A stretch of DNA of 64,000 nt, taken from the NCBI RefSeq assembly GCF_013388945.1, contig NZ_JACAEH010000004.1, positions 124,001 through 188,000 of the forward strand, written 5' to 3'. The position numbers were made by a program, and so were the translations under genes. This document shows, in pieces, positions 50,535-59,400 of this stretch. The notes beneath the pieces are model-generated. The model saw only the letters and a list, made by a program, of their open reading frames with translations, searched no databases and was not told the origin of the DNA. Source of the stretch: Nitrososphaera sp. (GTDB lineage: Archaea > Thermoproteota > Nitrososphaeria > Nitrososphaerales > Nitrososphaeraceae). How positions within the stretch are numbered: position 1 is the stretch's first letter; each line of letters starts with the position of its first letter.

Positions 50535-51473
50535 GTGTCAAAGGTTGCAGTGATCGGGGTTGGTGGGTGGGGCAAGAACCACGCGAGAGTTCTCAACGAG
50601 CTTCAAGCTTTAAGCGTGATTTGCGATAAAGATGCGGTACTGGCAAAAGAGGCTGCCAAGAAATATGGAGTTAATTCCTATTCCAACATAGAAGAGATGC
50701 TGGAGAAAGAAAGCGAACTTGATGCATGCATGGTATGTACGCCCATCAAAACACATTATGAGATTACGAAAATGCTGATAGACAAGGGAATGCATGTGTT
50801 TGTAGAAAAACCGCTATCATTTTCTTCAGAAGAATGCGAAAAAATGATGAAGCAGGCATTGGAAAAGAACGTTGTCCTTACAGCGGGATACATTGAGAGA
50901 TTTAACCCGGCAGTTCAATATGCCAAGCGTCTCATAGATGAAAAGAAATACGGCGATCTATTTATGATGGAATTTCACAGGGAAAATAGAATGCCTGCTC
51001 AAAGCCTCGATGTAGGCATCATCTATGACATTACGGTGCACGACATTGATGCTGCAATGTTTCTTTTTGGTTCAAGACCGGAGGTTGTTTTCGCGCGAGC
51101 CGGAAAAAAGCTTCACCCGTACGAAGATTTCGCCACCATTATGCTGGGATTTAGTAACCAGAGGGTGGCGGTCATCGCTTCAAATTGGCTCACGCCAAAT
51201 AAAATCAGGACTTTTAGTGCTGTTTGCACGGATGGCATCATAACAGGGAATTACATTTTGCAGGAGGTGAAGATAGATCATGGCGAAGCTACAATTTTTC
51301 CGCGCATAGAACTAAAAGAGCCGTTAATGCTAGAATTATCCCATTTCCTTGATGTAATTGCAGGAAGAAGGAAAGAGCCTTTGGTTTCAGCCGCGGATGC
51401 AACGTATGTCACGAGGATTGCCGAGGCTGCCATTCTATCTAACCAGACAGGAAAGCCTATTTCCTTGAAGTAA
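50535..51473 (+). CDS. Gfo/Idh/MocA-family nucleotide-sugar dehydrogenase
   Basis: The 312 residues have VAVIGVGGWGKNHARVLNEL (NAD loop), CTPIKTHYEITKMLI, VFVEKPLSF (EKP motif), GYIERFNPAVQYAK, and YDITVHDIDAAMFLFG (active-site His). The GYIERFNPAV form is typical of archaeal and bacterial UDP-N-acetyl-hexosamine 3-dehydrogenases. It would oxidise a nucleotide sugar at C3, giving a keto intermediate for later amination or epimerisation. No classical DegT transaminase partner is in the window (the DegT here has His for Lys). GTG start; CTTATATTTT at 50504-50513 is the TATA. Confidence 0.85.
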   Translation: MSKVAVIGVGGWGKNHARVLNELQALSVICDKDAVLAKEAAKKYGVNSYSNIEEMLEKESELDACMVCTPIKTHYEITKMLIDKGMHVFVEKPLSFSSEECEKMMKQALEKNVVLTAGYIERFNPAVQYAKRLIDEKKYGDLFMMEFHRENRMPAQSLDVGIIYDITVHDIDAAMFLFGSRPEVVFARAGKKLHPYEDFATIMLGFSNQRVAVIASNWLTPNKIRTFSAVCTDGIITGNYILQEVKIDHGEATIFPRIELKEPLMLELSHFLDVIAGRRKEPLVSAADATYVTRIAEAAILSNQTGKPISLK

Positions 51474-51552
51474 TACGTAACTGGCCAAAAGTTGTAGAGC
51501 TTGATGCCTCTGCTGCCTTGACATTTTTAAGCAGGAAAACCGGCGTAATATC

Positions 51553-52377
51553 ATGCAATCATTAGGCAAGGTCATAGTAACAGGCGCGTCTCGTGGAATA
51601 GGTCTGGAGACGTCAAAAATGTTGGTCGAGAGTGGATATCAGGTATATGGTTTGTCAAGGACCCAGCCCGTATTTTCTCATGAACTGTTTACGCCAATCA
51701 TCTGCGACATTACAGATGCATCTGCATTGGATAGGACGTTGGGATTAATATCGGAAGATATGGGAGCAAATGATAATACAAGACTCGCGTCATTGATAAA
51801 TAATGCAGGATACGCCCAGGTTGGAAGCATCGAGGATGTCCCCGTGGACCTAGTCAGAAAGCAGTTTGAAACCAACGTATTTGCCCTGCTTGACATCACT
51901 AAGAAAGTTATTCCGATTTTCAAAAAGCAGGGGGAAGGAAAAGTGATTAATGTTGGCTCAGTTGTCGGTCACTTTGCAGGGCCTTTAGGTGGAGTGTATT
52001 CAGCAAGCAAGCATGCTCTGGAAGCTCTAAATGCTGCCATGAGGATGGAACTGCACAGGTATGGAATCAAAGTCATAGTTGTAAATCCAGGCCTTACAGA
52101 CACCGACTTCCATGCTACCGCTTTTACCACAATTGATGGATTCAAGGACGCCTCTGATTATGGACGGTGGTACAAACAATACGCTCGCAGGCACATGCAA
52201 GGGATTCCAGCCGCCGCAGTGGCAAGAATAATTTCGAACATAGTGTCAAACCCCAACCCAAAGCCACGCTATATAGTCGGCGGCAGAGAGCGGCTAGTTC
52301 TGCTTATGAGAAAGCTTTTGCCCGAAGGAATGTTCTATTCACAGGTAGAAGGGAGAGCTATGAAAATTGACAATTAG
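51553..52377 (+). CDS. Classical short-chain dehydrogenase/reductase
   Basis: The 274 residues have VIVTGASRGIGLETSKML, LINNAGYAQVGSIEDV, NVGSVVGHFAGPLGG and the catalytic YSASKHALEALNAAMRMEL (YxxxK). NPGLTDTDFHAT follows as the usual substrate loop. It is NAD(P)-dependent; the substrate may be a sugar, lipid or ketone and cannot be told from sequence. The C-terminal FYSQVEGR tail is basic. It stands alone on its strand between the Gfo/Idh gene and a membrane protein gene. Confidence 0.85.
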   Translation: MQSLGKVIVTGASRGIGLETSKMLVESGYQVYGLSRTQPVFSHELFTPIICDITDASALDRTLGLISEDMGANDNTRLASLINNAGYAQVGSIEDVPVDLVRKQFETNVFALLDITKKVIPIFKKQGEGKVINVGSVVGHFAGPLGGVYSASKHALEALNAAMRMELHRYGIKVIVVNPGLTDTDFHATAFTTIDGFKDASDYGRWYKQYARRHMQGIPAAAVARIISNIVSNPNPKPRYIVGGRERLVLLMRKLLPEGMFYSQVEGRAMKIDN

Positions 52378-52404
52378 GGATACGAATTATTCTGTATACC
52401 GATG

Positions 52405-53724
52405 CTAGTCTATACCCGGTAGTAGCAGCGGGAAAATCGTTGGCAGCAGGAAAAAGGCGACGATGCCAATTGATCCATAAAAAATCAAAGACCGTATTTT
52501 GGTAAAGTCAATGTGCAGCGCTTTTTCCTTAGCGGAGGCCAGCAGCGAACCGCATCCTATAGCGAAAAATGCTATTATTGGAATGGTGTTATGGGTTTCA
52601 TAGATGCCGTTGGTAAGGACGCCTACCGCGAAAGGCAGCGATATGGTGAACATTATTGAGAAAATTACCGAGTCTGCATATATCATACTCCTTGCCTTCA
52701 GGAATAGCCCTACCACTACAGGAAGCATGAACATGAAGAAGAATGGGCCGTCTACTCTCAGCAGCAAAGGAATTTGATTGAGCCTGCTTCCGATTGATTC
52801 CAGATTTGGTTCGAACGTCACCAGAGTTCCGGAAGCGACGGTCGCTATAGCGGCGGCAAGAAATATTCCGTAAATGATTAGAAGCTTCTTTGCTTTCGGA
52901 GCATCAGAGCGGTACAGTATGAAGAGCGTTATTGGTAAGAGAACCGCTGACAGCTGTTTTGAAAAGATGGACAGCGCAAATGTGAGTGGTGAGAGGTATG
53001 GTTGTCTGGAGAATAACAGGTATACCGACAAAAGGTAGAACGCAAACCAAAAGTTATCGTATGTGGCTGAACCGACAAATGTCAAGAATGTCTTGCTTTG
53101 TATCATCACGGCAAGAGATACTATCCCAGCTATGCGCTTTCCAGTAATCCTGTACGACAGCAGATAAACCAAAATCAGCACAAAGATGCTAGCCACGTAA
53201 GGCAGGAGTCGTATGTTTCCAAAAGCGGCCTGTGACAGAGAAATTAGAAAGAGCTTGACAACATGAAAGTATTCGAACCCCCGTATCTGACCAAGCCAGG
53301 CCCAGTTCTCGACGGCAGGTTTTATGTAGTTGACGTAGTCAGGCCACTGCTCTTCATGCAAGAGTTGTTCGTATGTAAATGTGAAAAAAATTCCAAACAA
53401 TATTGCGAGCATGATTGCGGTTATTGTTGGGGAAATTTCTGCCCTTGAAGCGTAGTTGAATGTTTTTACAATGAACTTGGGCAGCCGATTTACTTTGTTT
53501 AGAATTATCAGCGCCAAGGTAAAGATGTTTACAGAGATTATCGGCAGGAACCACGAGCCTAATTCGAATGGATTGGATGAGCTGGTTCGTCCCTGTGATG
53601 CAATAATACCTCCGTCGGAGCTGCGAACCTCTATTCCAAGCGTGTCGCCAAAAGCATGGTTAGCAGCCATGAAAAACGCCAGTATTACAATGGAGGTTGA
53701 GGACCGCCACAGTATGGCTTTCAA
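52405..53724 (-). CDS. Polytopic membrane protein, GT-C glycosyltransferase-like, 439 aa
   Basis: A signal-like first helix (TSIVILAFFMAANHAFG) precedes a short outer segment and about ten transmembrane helices. The loop after the third helix (YEQLLHEEQWPDYVNYIKPAV) is acidic and aromatic, as in GT-C catalytic loops (PMT/dolichyl-phosphate-sugar users). No other motif was seen. It probably acts on the outer side of the membrane at the last steps of glycan assembly. It is the rightmost complete gene of the glycan island. Confidence 0.65.
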   Translation of the reverse strand: MKAILWRSSTSIVILAFFMAANHAFGDTLGIEVRSSDGGIIASQGRTSSSNPFELGSWFLPIISVNIFTLALIILNKVNRLPKFIVKTFNYASRAEISPTITAIMLAILFGIFFTFTYEQLLHEEQWPDYVNYIKPAVENWAWLGQIRGFEYFHVVKLFLISLSQAAFGNIRLLPYVASIFVLILVYLLSYRITGKRIAGIVSLAVMIQSKTFLTFVGSATYDNFWFAFYLLSVYLLFSRQPYLSPLTFALSIFSKQLSAVLLPITLFILYRSDAPKAKKLLIIYGIFLAAAIATVASGTLVTFEPNLESIGSRLNQIPLLLRVDGPFFFMFMLPVVVGLFLKARSMIYADSVIFSIMFTISLPFAVGVLTNGIYETHNTIPIIAFFAIGCGSLLASAKEKALHIDFTKIRSLIFYGSIGIVAFFLLPTIFPLLLPGID

Positions 53725-53937
53725 CTACTGATTGGTACATTGTTCTATTAATAAGTTCTAGAGTCAGGTATATTTAACATCCCCAACACAAGCATAGACT
53801 TCAATGAGGATAGTCGGTCGCACTTTGTCTATAATGGTATTCAAAGTGCTCTTGTGTGCGGGCTATTTTTCCTGATTCTTTCGAGTCGAGGTCAATCAGC
53901 AATTTTATGGTTTAGCACATTACCTATTCCGAATATG

Positions 53938-54564
53938 ACAAAAGGAACAAGTATCAAGCTGTGGGCAGTGGTTGCAGTGGTAGTTTTTTCCCTAGGCACC
54001 ATTCCGCCTGCCCTTGGCGCGTACTTTAACGAAAGCGTAAGGCTGGCAAACTACTAGGCAGTAGAGTTTGAAGGAGCCGACGGCACCCCGCGTACAGAGA
54101 TGTTTGTCAGGCCGACAGACGAATTCGTAATGAAATACAAGATGCCTGACAATTCTACAGAAAGCTTTCTAGATACGAGGATATACGGCGGTTGGCCGCA
54201 AGTCAATTTCGGATTGTTTGCACCTTTCTTTGTGCAGATAGCCGCGCCTGAGCCTGCCACTGAGCAGAACCCGGCAATAAACAGCAACTATCTTGCTCTG
54301 GCCGGTGAATTCTGGAGCGAGGAAGGTGTGATTTCCAATCCTGTGCCACAATCTTTGCACCGCCAGTGGGCCTTTCAGAATGTAATGGAGCCTGACGGCA
54401 ACTCTACGCTTGTCATCTATTATGGCAAGATAGAGAACAATGAGAATGACAACGCGCCGTTAGAGCCAATAATGAGGCTGTCAAACAACGGCACGCTCTA
54501 CGTGCAGTGCATCAGGATAGTAAACGGCACGGGGCAAGCAACAGGCCAGTCGCTTGGATGCTAA
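53938..54564 (+). pseudogene. Secreted protein gene interrupted by an in-frame amber stop
   Basis: The frame opens with ATG and encodes a signal peptide (IKLWAVVAVVVFSLGTIPPALGA) and FNESVRLANY, then TAG at 54055-54057. The same frame continues AVEFEGADGTPRTE and runs another ~155 residues to TAA at 54562-54564, with coherent codon usage, N-glycosylation sequons (NGT, NST) and a Cys-containing end. Without the TAG it would be one 208-residue secreted protein. A single base change (for example CAG or TAC to TAG) is the simplest explanation. The next internal ATG (54100) would give a protein without signal peptide. The family was not recognised. Confidence 0.72.
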
Positions 54565-54580
54565 TGATGCCGGGCTCCTG

Positions 54581-55018
54581 CTAGAACTTCCAGCCGCACT
54601 TGGTGCAGAACGCGCTGTCCTCGCTTGCGCTCCCGCCGCAGTGGGAACACCGGCGAAAGATGCTGGAAGAGACCTGCCGGCCCTGCCCGCACCCGGCGCA
54701 GTATCCCGACACGCTGCCAGGGGCCCCGCAATGTCTGCAAAACACCGTGCAGTCTACCTTCAGGCTTTCTGACGCCTTTGGGCGGCTGGCTTTTTTCCTG
54801 ACAGTTGCGCCGAGCCCGGCCACGCCGACGCCGGCAAGTGCCGTGACAAGGAGCCCGAGTCGGACCTTTTGCAGGAGGTCTGTCATTGAGCTCTGCAAAA
54901 ACTCCCCGCCTGACTCGTAGCTGCCGATCTGCATGTTGAGCTGCCTGTCCATGTAGTAAAAGCCGCCCACGCCGACGGCTATCAGTACAAATCCAAGCGC
55001 AAAGTACTCGGGCTTCAT
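54581..55018 (-). CDS. Two-helix membrane protein with two zinc ribbons, 145 aa
   Basis: Two transmembrane helices (YFALGFVLIAVGVGGFYYM and LGLLVTALAGVGVAGLGATV) are followed by a cytoplasmic tail with two zinc-ribbon units: FCRHCGAP/YCAGCGQ and RRCSHCGG/FCTKCGWKF. Such zinc-ribbon membrane proteins are common in archaea and bacteria and their role is usually unknown; some bind nucleic acids or act as scaffolds. It lies convergent to the interrupted secreted gene. Confidence 0.75.
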   Translation of the reverse strand: MKPEYFALGFVLIAVGVGGFYYMDRQLNMQIGSYESGGEFLQSSMTDLLQKVRLGLLVTALAGVGVAGLGATVRKKASRPKASESLKVDCTVFCRHCGAPGSVSGYCAGCGQGRQVSSSIFRRCSHCGGSASEDSAFCTKCGWKF

Positions 55019-55169
55019 GCTCCGTCAATGCGTCAGATACTGCCGACGGCACGAAAAGATTTGTACGTCATGGGGGATACTTGCATCCTCCGATCTGATG
55101 CCTGTCAGAAACCGTGGAGGTGGGTCACGTCGTGTGTACGCAAGTCCCTTTTTGCGTAACCCATAGCTG

Positions 55170-58100
55170 TCAGACCGCTATCTGCAAGACGGTGCCGTCG
55201 GAGAGCGGCATGGCGCTGTCCTCTATGGTGTCCCACACGAATACCTGCACCCTGTATGTGCCGTCGGCATCCGCAAGCCAGCTGCTTGAGACCTCTATTA
55301 TCTGGCCGCGCTCTAGCGTTCCTTCTTGCCACGTCACGCTCTTGGTTATTCCGTCGCTGTCTGTTATCTGCACGATAAAGACGTATGTCTGGTCGATTCT
55401 CTGGGCGTTCTTGATAGTGGCAGACACCGTTATGGGCGGTCTGTCGTCCGGGACGCCTGCAAGTAGCCCTGAAGGCAGTTTGCCAGAGCCGATTGTGATG
55501 TCTGATAGCACCTTGCGCAGGGGATTGGCCTCGAAGTAAGAGTCGCCGAAGGTCCCGTCGTCTATGACTGCCGCCACGACTGGCGAGAGTGAACCCAGGC
55601 TCCCGGTCACCGTGTTTGCCTCCATGTCTATTGCCACCGTTACGTCCTCCCAGCCGTCCTGACTGTGGTGCAAAAAGCGCACGTTCTGCTCGTCGGAGGC
55701 AAGCGACTCGCTGTAAGGGATAGTTATCTTCACGGGGCCCGAATACGACGCCGTCGTGCTGACGTCAAACAGCGTCCCTGCGGTCGAGAACTGGCTGCCG
55801 CCAACCGAGCCGGTGCCCTGGCCGGTACCGGCGATCTGCGAAAACAGCCCTGGCTGCTGCGAGACGTTCATGGAATTGACACTCACCGTTCCGGGACCCT
55901 GCACAGATTCAAAGCTGACGTTCACGGTCTCGCCGCCGACATTTGCGGTCGTGCTTTCGTTGCTCGAGGAGACCTGAGGGCCGGATGTCCCTGACGGCGC
56001 AGAGCTTGATGCCGGGCTTGAAGAGCCGCCGGAACCTGAATAGCTGTTCGATGATCCTTGGACGACTACTGCGACCGCGTCGAGCACCAATCCTGATCCC
56101 GGCCGTGGAAGGCCTCCTCCGCCTCCCCCGGGATCCGCCGGGCACACGCCGGGTGTAGGAGGACCATTCAGCCCTAGCGCGTACTGGCCAAGAACAGTCG
56201 TGGTACCGGTCAGGGTCTTCTGGGCGGCGTCGTGTCCCGCCCCTCCCGTGAGGGTTATCTCTGCTTGGCAGGCGTTGCCGTTCATCCTGAACATCCGTAT
56301 GTTGGCAGGGTTGTCGCCGCTCATGAACATGGCATTTGCGTATGACATCGTCGGGCTTATCGTCGCCCCGGTGGCTAGCCTCGCATCCCTTAGCACCAGA
56401 CCATAGCTGTCCCCTACAGGGTGGATAAAGTTGGGAGGAGTGTAATCGACCAAATCCAGGGAGCCGGCCTCTACCACGTCTTCTATCACGACTCTGAACG
56501 GTGCCGTAAATTCCCCGTATGAGGCCTGCAGCGAGTCTCCCACCCCAGCACGCAGGACATCGCCTGACGAGCCTGAGGTGGAGACGAAAAAGTTACCCGT
56601 AAAGACGCCGGCGCCGGGGCTGACCTCAGTCAGGTTTATTGTGATGCCGGCTGGATCGGAAGTCGAGGTTATCTTTGCTACGACTGTCTCTGCTATCGCA
56701 CCATTCAGATTCTTGGTGGGATCGGTGACGGTCACAGGCAGCCCGCCGCCCAAAATTGTGGAGCTCCCTCCCAACGAAATTGCCTTATTCTGCGTAAAGT
56801 CAAATGTGATGTCGTTGTCGCCCACAAAGAGCTGCTTCCGCAGCCCACCTGCAGGAAGGGGATCGTGTAGAGCCGCGCCGACTACAAAGTCGGAAAAGCT
56901 GGATGTCTTGCCGGTGACCGTGTCCGCACTTGTGTCTCTTGACTCTGTGATGTCGACTGTGCCGGACGATCCGATATGGAAAATGCTCACCTCGTCTTCA
57001 GAGTGGCCGGCCGGGGTGGTTTTTCCGGCATATGAAACTGTGATGTGGGCAAACGAGTTTGGCGCCATCGTGACGGCAGGCGAAATGGTGAGGCACAGAT
57101 CCGTGTCAAGTTCAAGGTAGCGGGCGCTTGCCGGCGAATCGCATGCTGATACAAAGATAGAACCCGGCGTGACAACATTGTCAAACAGGATCGAGGCGCC
57201 AAAGCCGGTGAGTGCAATCGGCCCGGAGGGGGCGCCGGCAGGAACGGCAAACGAGGCTGCACCTGTTTCCACCGTGTCGTAAAAAACGGTGGCACTATCG
57301 GCCGCTGAATATGCGCCGTCGCCTGCAAATTGTGCCTGAACAGACAGCAGCGGCGATGCTGTGCCGGGCGAAGTGCCGGTAGAGGAGTATGCTCCTGAAG
57401 CAGTGATCACCGGCAAAAGGCCCGCGGCCCCCGTCCCCGTGAAGGTTACGCTCTTGCCGTCAAGCGCGGCAGAGGCGTCGGTGTCAGTAAGCGTGCCGGC
57501 CGCGGTTATGCTTGCACCCTTGACGACGCTTGCAATGGATCCTATGGTCAGGGATGTGGCATGCTTTTGCACGGTGATGCCAAGCGTGGCTGACGCCTTT
57601 TCCACTGAAGAAGAGTCGAGAAGGCGCGCCGTTATGGTCCTCGCGCCTGTAGCAGCCGACGCATAAGTATGCGAAATGGGTCCCCAGGAGCTTCCGCTCA
57701 CTCCTGCAGAGTCGGTGGAGCCGTCTCCCCAGTTGATCTCTATCGTGTCTGTAGATTCACCTGTAACTGCGCCGTTTACCTGAACTTGATCCAGCCCCCA
57801 TCTGGGAGTGGTGCTGCCGGAGGCTATCGAGATCGATATCGACCCTGGCTGGTCAACTATCAGCTTGAAGAGTATGTCATTGCTGCCCGACGTGCCGTCA
57901 ACCCAGACCGTGTACAGGTTGATTCCAGACGCTGCTATCTCGGGCGAGGTAGATTGTCCTGAGTTTAAGGAGATATTTACGGAACCTGACGGCGCGGTGC
58001 TGCCGCCATTGGTGCTGATTGACAGGAAAATGTCATTAGGGATGTTTTCCTGCCATACGATGTAGACATTGCTGCCGGAAGAGGCAATGCGCGGCGAGCT

Positions 58101-59222
58101 GGATGCAGTGGCAGTCGAGCTTAGATTTGTAGAATAATCTATGGTAAGCGAGCCGGCGGAAGTCGTCCCCTTTGCAAAAAAGATGTCGCCAGAGCCGGCA
58201 CTCGAGTCAGCCCAGGCAACGAAGAGGCTTGTGCCCGAGAGAAGGGCGTCGAATGTAGAAGCCGACCCGGACGAGCTGATTCTATTGTCAGAAGAATCCG
58301 CAGGCTTGTCAAACGACGCGCCGCCGTCGGCACTCTGCGCGTAATAGATGTTGTTGCAATAACCGTCTCCCCATACTACAAAGACATTTGCGCCTGAGGC
58401 CTGTACTATTGCATCTTGGGCATTAGCGAGACCGGAGCAAGATATGCCTGAACTCAGGTTTTCCGGACTCGAAAAGGTCAGGCTGCTGCCCGAGACCGTG
58501 CCTTTCCTAAAGAATGTGGTGGCAATAAGGCTGACAGTATCGTTTTCGTCCCATGCGACAAATACATCGCTGCCCGACACAACGACACTGGCAGACTCTG
58601 AAGTGACTGACGGAGTCGCGCTCAGGTTGTTGGTCACAGACGTGTCAAAGCTGGTTCCGCCGTCTGTGCTGAACGCGTAGAAAATGTCCTTGAAGCCTGA
58701 GACGGTCTCTTCCCACATAACCACGACGTTGCTACCAGACACGGATATGCGCGGATCTTCAGAAACGCCCGCGCTGTTGCTGAGAGGAATGGCGCTAGAC
58801 ATGGACAGGGTGCCGCCAGACACTGTTCCCTTTGCAAAGTAGATGTCCCCGCTTCCCACGCTGGTGTCAACCCATACAGCATAGATACTATCCCCGCTTG
58901 CTGCAATCCGCGGATTGGTCGATGCGTCGCCTGTGATGCTGATCTCGATGGGAGCATTGAAAGTTCCGCCATTGATGCTGTTTGCGACAAAAACCTTGCC
59001 CGACTGCACCCAGGCTGCAAACACGTTCTGCCCGGCGGCCGCTACTCGCGCTTCACTTGAGGCTCCGGGAGTATTGAGCGTCTGCGAGGTGCCGAAGCTA
59101 AAGGCAAATGCGGAGGGAAGCCAGTTGCCAGCGGACGCTATCAGGGCTATGAAAATCGCAACCCAGATCGCCTTGCGATGTTCTGGGTGATTTTTTCCAC
59201 AAGCATGTCCCTCAAATGACAA
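55170..59222 (-). CDS. Second giant secreted surface protein with the shared C-terminal cassette
   Basis: The 1350 residues have an N-terminal basic stretch and signal helix (IWVAIFIALIASAGNWLPSAFA), then about eight BNR-like repeats (~45-440, VFVAW cores with DGGxxF turns). Next are a PKD-like domain (~445-550), Ig-like domains, an all-beta part with a TVTDPTKNLNGAIAE module, and a Gly/Ser/Pro-rich linker (~1040-1080). The cassette ends the protein: module A (VKITIPYSESLASDEQNV, VRFLHHSQDGWEDVTVAID, LGSLSPVVAA) and module B (DSYFEANPLRKVLSD ... TYRVQVFVWDT). Its start is TTG, with CTTATATCTT on the minus strand near 59247-59256. It is divergent from the metalloprotease gene and may be its partner or substrate. 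Confidence 0.83.
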   Translation of the reverse strand: MSFEGHACGKNHPEHRKAIWVAIFIALIASAGNWLPSAFAFSFGTSQTLNTPGASSEARVAAAGQNVFAAWVQSGKVFVANSINGGTFNAPIEISITGDASTNPRIAASGDSIYAVWVDTSVGSGDIYFAKGTVSGGTLSMSSAIPLSNSAGVSEDPRISVSGSNVVVMWEETVSGFKDIFYAFSTDGGTSFDTSVTNNLSATPSVTSESASVVVSGSDVFVAWDENDTVSLIATTFFRKGTVSGSSLTFSSPENLSSGISCSGLANAQDAIVQASGANVFVVWGDGYCNNIYYAQSADGGASFDKPADSSDNRISSSGSASTFDALLSGTSLFVAWADSSAGSGDIFFAKGTTSAGSLTIDYSTNLSSTATASSSPRIASSGSNVYIVWQENIPNDIFLSISTNGGSTAPSGSVNISLNSGQSTSPEIAASGINLYTVWVDGTSGSNDILFKLIVDQPGSISISIASGSTTPRWGLDQVQVNGAVTGESTDTIEINWGDGSTDSAGVSGSSWGPISHTYASAATGARTITARLLDSSSVEKASATLGITVQKHATSLTIGSIASVVKGASITAAGTLTDTDASAALDGKSVTFTGTGAAGLLPVITASGAYSSTGTSPGTASPLLSVQAQFAGDGAYSAADSATVFYDTVETGAASFAVPAGAPSGPIALTGFGASILFDNVVTPGSIFVSACDSPASARYLELDTDLCLTISPAVTMAPNSFAHITVSYAGKTTPAGHSEDEVSIFHIGSSGTVDITESRDTSADTVTGKTSSFSDFVVGAALHDPLPAGGLRKQLFVGDNDITFDFTQNKAISLGGSSTILGGGLPVTVTDPTKNLNGAIAETVVAKITSTSDPAGITINLTEVSPGAGVFTGNFFVSTSGSSGDVLRAGVGDSLQASYGEFTAPFRVVIEDVVEAGSLDLVDYTPPNFIHPVGDSYGLVLRDARLATGATISPTMSYANAMFMSGDNPANIRMFRMNGNACQAEITLTGGAGHDAAQKTLTGTTTVLGQYALGLNGPPTPGVCPADPGGGGGGLPRPGSGLVLDAVAVVVQGSSNSYSGSGGSSSPASSSAPSGTSGPQVSSSNESTTANVGGETVNVSFESVQGPGTVSVNSMNVSQQPGLFSQIAGTGQGTGSVGGSQFSTAGTLFDVSTTASYSGPVKITIPYSESLASDEQNVRFLHHSQDGWEDVTVAIDMEANTVTGSLGSLSPVVAAVIDDGTFGDSYFEANPLRKVLSDITIGSGKLPSGLLAGVPDDRPPITVSATIKNAQRIDQTYVFIVQITDSDGITKSVTWQEGTLERGQIIEVSSSWLADADGTYRVQVFVWDTIEDSAMPLSDGTVLQIAV

Positions 59223-59370
59223 ACTTTCCTATTAGAGAGTGCCTTTGGGCAAGATATAAGATTACTCGATCATATTTTTATGAATCACTGTACCACGTGG
59301 CAGGTTTTATATCAAAAAAACGTGCCAATTGTGTAATACCACTATAAAATGTTTCAAGAAAATACTTAAG

Positions 59371-59378
59371 TATAAAAT
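59371..59378 (+). promoter_or_regulatory. TATA box of the metalloprotease gene
   Basis: TATAAAAT is centred about 27 nt before the ATG at 59401, consistent with a leaderless transcript. The opposite-strand gene has a separate TATA element near 59250. Confidence 0.6.
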
Positions 59379-59400
59379 AACCTACCCGTCAACTGGGGAA

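Noticed and set aside
54055-54057. In-frame TAG as pyrrolysine
   Set aside because: No pyl genes or suppressor tRNA are seen here and this lineage is not known to use pyrrolysine; a nonsense mutation is simpler.
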